From Zingiber officinale (Eukaryota; Streptophyta; Magnoliopsida; Zingiberales; Zingiberaceae), in the NCBI RefSeq assembly GCF_018446385.1, contig NC_055987.1, positions 36,901,202 to 36,965,201 of the forward strand: DNA of 64,000 nt, in the 5' to 3' direction. This document shows positions 55,010 through 64,000 of this stretch, in pieces (within the stretch, counting starts at the first letter, position 1; the number at the start of each line of letters is the position of its first letter). A program made the translations under genes and the position numbers. The notes below the pieces were generated by a model that saw only the letters and a program-made list of their open reading frames with translations, had not been told where the DNA came from and searched no databases.

Positions 55010-56100
55010 AAAATCGGGAAAAATGGACAGTTGACTAGGTGACTTCAATGTTGATCGTGAAAAGACTTTGGGCTGAAGGAAGATGACATCGAGCAGTCCT
55101 GAATGTCAAAAAACAATATAGAGGAAAGAAAATGTTAGCAACTAGACCAGAGAGGGATATCCGGTATAGACACTGAGACGTTCAAATCAGGCAAGTGGCC
55201 GAGATAAAAATGGAATACGATAAACAATAAAAATGGGCAATGAGATTCGAGTTTCTAATCTTGCGTACCTGCGCCTTTAGGAGTAGATCTCTTATATACC
55301 GCTAGTTTTCCTCTGTGAATGAATATCAATGTATTTCTAAAGAAGGATCAATTATTTTGGCATTCTAATAACTTTTCTAAAATAGACCCACCATTTCTGT
55401 ATTTTGCAGGGTAAAAACTTCCTTCGTACGTGATCCTATCTGAAAGTGGTGGAGATGACACACTGGGCAAATGACTATGTCGTTGACTGAGAGAAGACTT
55501 TGGGATGGAGAAGAGACGACACCTGACACTCCTTCCTATACACATTGTAAAGAGGTCAAAAGGGAGCGTTAGAGCAAGAACCAGGGAGAGGGTCCCTGGC
55601 ACAGACACTCTGACACTCATGTCAATACCATATCAGAGCGAAAAGTGGAGAAGATGAATAGTAGATGCGTGCGTCTTCTAACGTTGTAAAGCGTACCTAG
55701 AAAATAGAGAGGATCCCTTTTTTATATTGACCCTTAGAACTCCCATAATCATGAGATGTTAGAGAATGTCTAGTGTCATAATATATTGAGTAATAGAATG
55801 TGTACAATACCTTTCGAGGAAGATTCCATTTTATCCATATGAACTGTCTTTTGTAACCCTCATATTAATGAGGGGGTTCAGAATGTCAGATGTTAGAATA
55901 TGCTAAGTAACGTCAAACAATGGAAGCTGTACAAACACCCTCCATGGAAGGTTCCATTTCCTATATATGCCTTGGTAGCAAAATATTTTTTGTCAATTAA
56001 CTATTATTCTCTAACAAGTTATGATTTCCTGATAGTGTTGTCTTCTAGAGGTAGTCTGACCAGCCGCATAATGAGAGTTGTGTTGTAAAAGTGGGGAGTT
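55010..56100 (-). repeat. Degenerate LTR-like sequence of a Tat-type element
   Basis: Two diverged direct blocks (about 55040-55320 and 55460-55740) share 'gaagactttggg' and a following 'gacactctgacactca'-like part, with TATA-like stretches (cttatataccgc at 55290, tttatattgaccc at 55719). The order, LTR then accessory gene on the opposite strand, mirrors the 3' end of the Tat element at 16942-20642 but with low sequence similarity. The call is tentative. Confidence 0.4.
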
Positions 56101-56630
56101 GGATTCACTAGACCTGAGTCTTGTTCCCACTTGATTTTTTGATCCGTTAGTTTGACCAACTGGCCCTGCATCTGATCATCCACTAATGCTACAATCAACT
56201 TTATCTTCTTGGAAAAATGCATGTCAGACCCTTGATATGCTAAGTAATGTGCCGTTGATATGCGGGAGGGTCTCTTTATTGAAATGATTTGGTTGTCTTG
56301 TCCATCATAACTGTTGTTTCCTATGTACTCATCACGTGTCCCACGAACTCCTCGTTCTCTGCTATAACAGTTGATGCACACCTTTTTATACCGATCGATT
56401 AATTTCCTGCTCTATGATTTGACGACTACCTTAAATTAGGGCGTTGTGATCGAACGATTGAGCTTAAAGAATCTCTTACGGCCTATGTTTAAATATCCAA
56501 GAAAAGCCATCCATGCTTCATCTTCTTCCATCTTCCCCTTCGGAAACTTCTGTCAACCACGCTCTCTCTCTCGCGATCCATGCTAGTAAGTGTCTTCTCC
56601 AATCTTCCTTTATTTCTCTCTTATCCATCC

Positions 56631-58715
56631 ATGGCCGAAGAAATATTCACTCCTTTATATACTTTCACTCGATCAGACTTCGACAACTATGAGAGATTTC
56701 ACATTCGTATCCCAACTCAGGATCGTCTTCATCGTCCTTTGCCTAGCTATGTCACCTTCTTCAATGATTAACGTTTCGCAGGTATACGCTTTCCAATCCC
56801 CCACTTTTTGTCTGAAATAAGCCACTACTTTGATATTCTACTCCAACAACTCACACCCAATTCCTTCCACTCCATGTGCGGAATGACCATTCTGTTCCAC
56901 CTATATAGCATCCCTCTGACCCTGTACAATTTTCATTACTTTTCTTATCCTAAAAAAAAAAAAATTCAAAATCTAGTGTCTTCTTATTCCAATCTCGTCC
57001 TAAGGCAGCCTTCTTCAAGAAGTTGCCTTCCTCTATTAAGGGATAGAAATCTCATTTCTTTTCCATTTAGATGCTTGATCCTGTGTCTTGGCCAACCAAA
57101 TGACAGTCTTATCTTCCTCCTATTCCTTATTTAGGTGACTACAAACATAATCCCACCTTTGTTTTTTTTGTTTCAGAGAGGCTGGTTGGCTTACAATTCA
57201 ACGTTCCCCACTTGCTGTAGGAGGACCTCCTCTACCTGTTCGAACTAAACTCCATCCGAGTGACGCTTTCCTGTTCCTTCGGTAAGGATTGATAACTTAG
57301 CCTTCCTGTTATTTCTAATTAAGGTATTTTTTTATTTATGCAGTCGACACCCTTTTCCTGGCGTTAGCTTTTGAGTCCCTACAATTAGAGGAAATCGAGT
57401 TAGATTGACAAGAGCAGCTTCTTTTAGCCGAATGGGAAAACCAACTGGATGATCCTTCTGGAGAAGCATCCAGTAGCTAAGTAGGCGATATAGTGAAGTA
57501 CCAGCTATAGAAGGGCTATCTTCCGATCTTCCAATAATACTAGAAGAAATTCTTCCCATTGAAGCAGAAGCACCAATGAAACCTAGACACAAGATGCACC
57601 GACTTGCCCCTACTACACAATTATCCCCTGAGCGGACATCTTGTCCTGCTGTGACTTCCCCCCAATCGACGCCAACTAGGGATAACACTCCAACCCCACC
57701 TTTCGAGTGGATGCCTTCAACCCTAGCTTTCGACAGCTTGGTTCAAGGAGGAGCAATCTTCATGATGAGAGGGTGTTATATCGTGCCTACTCCTCAATTA
57801 TCATCCCTTCTTCCAATCGCTTCGCTGGTCGATGCTTCCTCCAGCAAGCCGAAGGATTGTTACAAATTTTTAGCTATCTACGACGTACCCTCTAATCAAG
57901 TGGTAGCCTCTCCCTTGGATCCACTGGCAGTTTGTGTTGAATATTACAAAAGGGCCATTTAATAGAGGTCTGAGAGTTGTCCATGACCTGGTCAGAAGAT
58001 TACATGATAACGGAGATGACTGATGGGTTTACCCAAGACTTAACCATGGTAAGTTTAAGCTAGCCTACCTTCTCTTATCCTAAACACTTTTGATGATGAC
58101 TTTTCTATAGATTTGGGGAGTCAGGATGAGTATAACCTAAACCTTAGTAGACTTGGCCTGATAGAACATGGCATTGAAAAGGTGACTATTAGAATTGGAG
58201 TCATTGCCAGCTACCAGCCCGACCAGTCAACTGACCGAACTAGAAAGGAAAATCTAGGAGGCTCAGGAGCTGGGGAGGAATGAAGCGGTGAAGACCCAGG
58301 AATTGGAGACCACCCTGAAGACAAGCTTTGGTCCGAAATGGCCAGGTAGACCCAAGTGGTAGCTAACTTGGATGAACAAATTGATGAAACTCAGAGTCTT
58401 ACCGCCAAGTTAGAGGAGCTGAAAACCACCCATGCCTTGGAATTGGATGCCAAGGAAGCCGAGTTGATGGCCAAAGCCCTGCTGATGTCTAAGGAGCAGA
58501 AGAGCATGGACGGCCAAAGAACAGAGCTAGAGTCCTTGCGGGCAGAGTTGGAGACTGCGCAGTTTGAATTGACTGCCTCCAAATCTAAGTTGACAAGAAC
58601 CATATTTGAGTTAGTTGCCTCTTGGGCAGAGCTTAAAGCCTACTGGGTGGGGGAGGATGAGCGCTTTGAGACCAAGAAGCTGGCCTACCTTCAATACCGC
58701 GATTTCAACTTTTAG
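56631..58715 (+). pseudogene. Diverged Transposase_28-like accessory gene (relic)
   Basis: ATG at 56631 (MAEEIFTPLYTF). After an in-frame TGA... TAA interruption near 56770 the family pattern is clear: AGIRFPIPHFLSEISHYF, QQLTPNSFHSMCGM, LYNFHYFSYPKK, parallel to the copies at 8409 and 19077. A Ser/Pro-rich middle part lies at 57576-57960. The C-terminal coiled coil at 58356-58715 (LEELKTTHALELDAKEAELM, then WVGEDERFETKKLAYLQYRD) matches the end of the Tat gene (YQDGESDRFEVMRWNYLRSD). Frameshifts and stops disable it. Protein similarity is low to moderate, so this is an older family member. Confidence 0.7.
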
Positions 58716-59509
58716 CTTGACACTTCCATCAACAAGATTTTTCTTTATGGAGCAGATGGAGCTAGTAAACAACTCTGGGAGGCCAACTATTTGGCGTCTA
58801 AACCCCTGCTCGCTTCTTGAATCATCAAAGGCTTCTAACTGAGCTCACTCAGGTGCCATACCAAATTTTAAATGATGCAGCCTATATTTGAAATTTTCCT
58901 ACAATGAGAAAAAACTTCACGCATATAACTTAACTTTATTCAAACTTTACTTGTCCTATGACTTTAAGCTGCTATTTTATTAAGTGTGTATAAGTACTTT
59001 GCATGTCTAAGTGATGGGATGACCTAGTCTTATCTCGTTGTATAACGAGCAACTCATAAAACCAAGCACACTTGTAGGGGCTGCAGAACCTTAGAGCTCT
59101 GACTAGTTTTGAGGCTGATTGGGCGTACACCATGAGCCATACTCATGAGACACAAAAGTCAAAGTTCCAAAGGTCCGACCGGCCTTAAGGCCGATCGGCC
59201 TTAGATGCTCACCAAACTCCATAAATGAGAGAAGAAGGATCCTTATCAGTATACATGTTGGTGCATCAGATAATGATTTGCCTACCACATCCTTCATAAA
59301 GGCTATCTCTCTATTGTCGCCACATGTCTATCCACCTCCTTTCCACTGATGTGATAGCTAGGTCATAATTTTTTGTATGAAAAACCACGCCTCTCTCTCC
59401 TTATCCGATAGCTATAAAATCCATCCTGCCTTTTCACCTTCTCCATCCAACGGTCCTTCTTGAAGAGACATGCGGGGTTTCACTTTATAAAGCCCTAGCG
59501 ACTTCCTCA
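58716..59509. other. Spacer, probably debris of the older Tat-type element
   Basis: No gene. GGTCCGACCGGCC-like words near 59176-59206 resemble the GC-rich spacers of the Tat element. Confidence 0.35.
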
Positions 59510-60220
59510 TGTCGGTCCGCATAGGGTCAACTAGAGGGGGATGAATAGTCTTGAAAATAGAGTTATAAAAATCTCTTTCTTTTCAAACTAGCAAGGATAA
59601 ATAATTAAACAACTATAAATAAATTAATCAATAACATAAAAAAGAGGTAGGATTTATTTGGTTACAATGTAAGTGGTTGTTAATCCAAGACAAATAAAAG
59701 CTCTTTAAGAATATACTTTGTTGAAGGCAGAGAAGTTTCTTACAATCATTGACAACTCTGTAAGGAGTATAAAAATTGATGACAAGTTGTTGTGCTTAAC
59801 TCCTAGCCCCAGGATGCTATTTATAGCATTCTAGATAGCTGTTGCCGTTGGTTTCCATGGGTTGGAGGCACCTCCAATGACATCCAGGGTACCTTCAGTG
59901 GATAACAACGGTTTCCACAAAAAGGTGCCTTCCACAAAAAGGTGCGAGGGCACCTCCAACATTATTGGAGGCACCTTCCACTGGGCTGCTCGACTAGTTA
60001 ACCTTCAAAACTGGTTAACTCTTTGTCGCTCTTCTTTGGGTGATGCTCATGCCTTCCGGAGTTGAGCTCACCTGAACCCAACTCTGACTTTCTTTTCGAG
60101 CAGTCTTCCTCCATGACTTCTCATCCCTTGAATGTCGCACATATCCTTCTTGTCCATCGGTGTACTCTTTCGCAGCACTTCGTCCCTTACATACACCGAG
60201 CATGTCGACTCGCTTCCTAT
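59510..60220 (-). repeat. Partial Copia-type LTR interrupted at 60221
   Basis: It begins TGTCGGTCCGCATAGGGTCA and AGAGGGGGATGAATAG, the same type of LTR end as at 6611, so it is oriented to minus. It contains short repeats of 'ggaggcacctccaa' and 'ccacaaaaaggtgc'. It is cut at 60221 by the start of another LTR. Confidence 0.55.
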
Positions 60221-60910
60221 TGTTAGAGTGTATACTAAAAACCTAACTTTTGTAAACATTTATTTTTGAAATAAAAGAATCACATTGGTCAAATATCTAC
60301 ATTTTATTTGTTAAGTGTAGTGTTCAATTAATATATAGATAACATGGTGTGTGGTGTCACTCACAGAAGATCATGTTATCAGTTCTTTATAAATTATAAA
60401 CAGTTGCTCACAACTAAGATGGAAAGGAACAAACCATTGATATAGTCGTAGTATAATTAGGTATTAGTTTATCTTGAGTAATAAATTACACTAGTACACT
60501 CTAAGTGTATTGAGAAGGACCATTTTAGGTAAGTTCTTTTTATAATGACTTAATAAAAGAATTGTACCTTAGTTATTATGAAAGTGTGTGCTCTTAATCC
60601 TAATATAATAACAAGCACATATATTTAGTATTTATTTCTTTAACTTATCAAAGGGTGAGATTTAGTTCGATAAATCAATAGGCCCGATAAGTTGGGAAAT
60701 GATATTACTTATAGTGTGTGTTGTTGATTGTAGAAGGAATCTGTGTCCTAGTTATCTAGGTTGAGAATGTCCCCAAGAGGAGCTCATAAGGATTGTCATG
60801 TTAAATCCTGCAAATGGACTTAGTCTAACATGACAATGAAGTTGAGTGGTACTACTTTTGGAGCTAGATATTAATTAAGTGAAGTTGTTAGTGACTTACT
60901 TAATTAGTGG
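60221..60910 (+). repeat. 5' part of a third copy of the 2.4-kb LTR family
   Basis: It starts TGTTAGAGTGTATACT and aligns with 23070 down to about 22390 on minus. It stops within the shared sequence 'cttaattagtgga', where a Tat LTR begins. The remainder must lie beyond the window, after the Tat element. Confidence 0.85.
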
Positions 60911-61738
60911 ATGATCCGGTGATAAGGACGGGAGACCCTCGTTGCGGAAAGTCAACGACACGTGGAGGTCAAAGGTCAAGAGATGCAACCCTGAGACCCG
61001 ACCGACCGGACTTAGAGGGCCGACCGGCATCAACCGACCGTAATGAGATGGCCGACCGGCGGGAATCCCCCGAGCCAAATGAAAGACAACCCGACTAGGG
61101 GTCGGGTTTCCGATGCTCAAGGTAGAAAGGTTTCAGGGCCGAGCGGGATGTCCGTTCGGCCGGGGTATAAGGCAACAAAGAGTTAGGAGCAATCTCATCC
61201 GAGTATACGATCGAGGCAGAGTGATATGCCTGCCGAGCGGCTGAACCGCTCGGCCCTGAACAGACAAGAAGCGCAAGAGGACAAAGGAGATAGGGGATAA
61301 CATCATCCTCGAGACGTCTGCCGCCGACAAACAGCAGAGTTGGCGGCCGAGTCGTACACAGGATCATACGGTGGAAGCTTCCATCGTCACATCCGGGATA
61401 TGCTCGGACGATTGCGGAATGGCGCCAGAGGTACTTTTCTGACAGGGGCTCGTTAAGGTATGTTTGGGGAAGCGTGCACGCATAGAGAAGCGTGCCCACG
61501 CCTCCCCGGGGTCTTATATAAGGACCCCAAACGTCGACAAAGGTATGCGCAAATTTTTACTGTAGCCACATTACGCTGCCTCTCTCGTTGCTTGATTTGA
61601 GCGTCGGAGGGCCGTCACCAGGAAACCCCTCCCGGCTCGGCTTCTTTGCAGGTTCGCCAGAAATCTATGCCACCAGTCGGAGACAGCGGAGCGTGCCAGG
61701 TCCCCAGCGTCTGTCAACTCAGCGCTCGGACAGGATCA
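60911..61738 (+). repeat. 5' LTR of the second Tat element (828 bp)
   Basis: TGATCCGGTGATAAGG ... GGACAGGATCA. Homologous to 19844-20642. TATA-like tatataaggacccc at about 61515. Confidence 0.93.
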
Positions 61739-61741
61739 AAT

Positions 61742-61760
61742 TGGCGCCGTCTGTGGGAAC
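61742..61760 (+). promoter_or_regulatory. Primer binding site of the second Tat element
   Basis: TGGCGCCGTCTGTGGGAAC, three bases after the LTR end, the usual primer site form in this group of plant Gypsy elements. In the first element only its second half is left, at about 10480-10494. Confidence 0.88.
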
Positions 61761-61783
61761 GCACCTATATTTGAGCCTAGAAG

Positions 61784-64000
61784 ATGGAAGAAGCTGGACG
61801 TCAACTTTTGGTAACGCTATCTCCCAAGGAGCTCGAAGCACTCGTCTAAGCGCGAGCAGCAAAAATCATGGAGCAGCAGCAGAAAGCTCAGGCCGAGCGG
61901 GCAGCGCAGCAGGCGACATCAGCCTCGGGGGGCCGAGCGCCACCCGAAGACAGGCAGGAGCAGCTCTTAATATGGGGGCAGAATAAGGGACCGACCGGCA
62001 CCCAGATGGGGGCGCCGCCCGCCCCGATACCTTTTCATCGGGCTTTGTTCCAGACGCCCTCGGAGGTAGCGCAAGCTAATCAAGACAAGGGATCTTCATC
62101 GGACGAAGCACCCGTCCAAGACGTCAGAAAAGGAAAAGCGCCCCGAACGGACGCGTCACCCGAGCGGATCAACTGGCAGTTTTCAGATGCCATCCTGCGT
62201 GATCCACTGCCGAAGCATTATGCGCCCCCTGCGATTGGGGAATACAATGGAACAACCGACCCAGACGACCATCTGGGTAAGTTCGACAGCACTGCCACTC
62301 TGCATCAATACACAGATGGTGTGAAATGCCGAGTGTTCCTCACCACGCTTTCGGGATCGGCACATCGGTGGTTTCGGAGACTGCCGGACGGATCTATTAC
62401 AAGTTTCAGGGAATTCCGAACGGCGTTCCTCCATCATTTTGCAAGCAGCAGACACTACCAGAAGACAAGCGTCAACCTGTTTGCCATCAAGCAAGGCGCG
62501 AGGGAGCCGCTCCGAGCGTACATTCAGGGCTTCAACCAGGTGGCCATAGACATTCCAACGGTCACCTCGGAAACAATGATGAACGCGTTCACGCAAGGGC
62601 TCGTGGATGGTGACTTCTTCCGCTTGCTCATCCGGAAGCCGCCTCGGGACTACAACCACATGCTACACAAGGCCAACGAATACATCAATGTGGAGGAAGC
62701 CCAGGCGGCAAGAAGGAAAGAAGCCCTGAGTGACCAACCAGCTTTCGCCGAGCGGAAGTAGCCCGTCAGTCACCAGCCACCCAGAGGACAAAGAGCCGAA
62801 GCCGCCCGTCCTCATCAGCACACTTTGTCGCACGCCGTCCAGCAAGTCGCGGCTGATCGGCCCAAGCCCAAGGGGAAGGTATGGACCCCGATGTTTTGTT
62901 CACTCCATCAGTCGGCTACTCACAACACCCGCAACTGTCGGAGCCTCCCCCCCATCGCTCATCCTGCGCCGAGGAGCTACCGCCGCCAATCGCCTTCACC
63001 AGACCGGCGACATCGACAACGGAGCCCCGTTCAAAGGATAGAAAGGAGATCCTCCGAGCGGCAGCATCGTCAGCAGCACGGAGCCCACCATCGGGCGTCG
63101 CATGAACGACCTCGACCATCTGCTCGGGAGGAGGAGAATAAGGGCAACACATCTCGGGGCGAGATCAACATCATTGCCGAAGGCCCGACCGGAGGAGATT
63201 CCAATAGAGCCAGGATGGCACACGCAAGGCAGCTGAGGATACATGCAGTCGGCTGCAGCTAGGAGAGGGACCTCGAAGGAGTCGAAGTCCCACACGATGA
63301 CGCCCTGATCATTCGAGCGGTAATAGCTAACTATACTATTCACCATATTTTCATTGACACAGGCAGCTCGGTCAACATAATATTCAAGAAGGCCTTCGAC
63401 CAGCTGCAAATAGACCGAGCTGAACTCCTGCCAATGACGATCCCCCTCTACGGGTTCACTGGGAACGAAGTCTTGCCGGTCGGCCAGGTCCGGCTAGCTA
63501 TCTCGTTGGGCGAGGAGCCGCTCAGAAGGACAAGGACCACCACCTTCATCGTGGTCTATGCTCCTTCGGCGTACAATGTTATCTTGGGACGACCGGCTCT
63601 CAATGAGTTCCGGGCGATCGTCTCTACCTTCTTCCAGAAGATCAAGTTCTCGGTGGAAGATCAAGTAGGGGAAATGCGAGGAGATCAACTGGCCGCTCGA
63701 AGATTCTATGTGGAGATGGTCCGAGCCGAGGCCAAGTCCGCTCGGAAAGTACCGCAGTTCGAGGTAAATACTATAACCGAGAAACCACCTTCTTTGGTTT
63801 ATGAAGAAAAGGAGGAGGTGCAGATTGATTCTTCCCAACTGGAGGCCACCACTTTTATAGCATCCGACCTGGAGGCGAGGCAGAAGGAAAAGCTGATCAA
63901 ATGCCTACAGCGAAACTGTGACGTCTTCGCTTGGTCGACCCATGAGCTGCCAGGGGTCTCACCGAGCGTAGCGCAGCACGAGCTTCACGTCCGGCCGGAC
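61784..64000 (+). pseudogene. gag and protease of the second Tat element (decayed, cut by window end)
   Basis: ATG at 61784, same gag start as at 10517. In-frame stops at 61847-61849, 62759-62761 and near 63260 break it. Between the first two there is a long open frame (61868-62761, 297 codons) with DAILRDPLPKHYAPPAIG, GSAHRWFRRLPDGSI and LFAIKQGAREPLRAYI. The zinc-finger-like FCSLHQSATHNTRNC lies at about 62890-62940. The protease motif FIDTGSSVNIIF is at about 63350-63385 and NVILGRPALNEF at 63575-63610. The pre-RT linker runs to the window end. Confidence 0.88.

Larger units (their letters stand above)
60911..64000 (+). mobile_element. Second Tat Gypsy retrotransposon, 5' part
   Basis: 5' LTR, primer site, gag and protease, cut by the window end. 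It is inserted into the LTR at 60221. GTGGA (60906-60910) should be repeated after its far end. It shows what the normal 5' end looks like and so allows the rearranged element at 6564-20642 to be read. Confidence 0.93.

Overview
This is a plant nuclear window, almost certainly from a monocot. It has AT-rich intergenic DNA, GC-rich exons with GT-AG introns, tRNA-derived Au-type SINEs, RTE LINEs, hAT elements, and nested Copia-like and Ty3/Gypsy (Tat lineage) retrotransposons. The repeat style recalls gingers and other large-genome monocots, but that placement is only an impression. There are no bacterial features, no CRISPR array and no rRNA. Only two host genes are convincing: a PWWP-domain chromatin gene and a MYB-CC transcription factor.

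Region 1 (1-25110) is a nest of elements. The oldest layer is an endogenous pararetrovirus (Caulimoviridae) on the minus strand. Its order is tRNA-Met primer site (24871-24882), two small ORFs, a movement-protein-like ORF cut at 23075, then coat protein, zinc knuckle, a second Cys motif, protease, RT and RNase H (6563-2772), and finally a transactivator/viroplasmin-like ORF (2748-2015). Two insertions split it: a 2.4-kb solo LTR (20669-23070, 5-bp duplication TATTA) and a 14-kb Tat Gypsy element (6564-20642, duplication CTATT). The Tat element is abnormal. Both outer ends are the same LTR end in inverted orientation, and two arms of about 2 kb carrying an antisense accessory gene flank one gag-pol. 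A Copia-type solo LTR (6611-8058, duplication GCACG) sits in its left end.

Region 2 (about 25-28.1 kb) is AT-rich spacer.

Region 3 (28261-52126) is one gene. Exon 1 (28261-29356) encodes the PWWP domain. Exon 2 (49971-52126) encodes the long tail with the RRM-like C-terminal domain of the plant PDP family. The splice phase matches and would give 1083 aa. The intron is 20614 bp and holds an hAT transposon, RTE LINE copies, two SINEs, two MITEs, a TRIM retroelement and a degenerate repeat field.

Region 4 (53140-54188, minus) is a six-exon MYB-CC transcription factor of 211 aa.

Region 5 (55-64 kb) is again repetitive: a diverged Tat-like 3' end (LTR plus accessory gene), a Copia LTR fragment, the 5' part of a third copy of the 2.4-kb LTR family, and inside it a new Tat element (5' LTR 60911-61738, PBS, gag and protease) that runs off the window.
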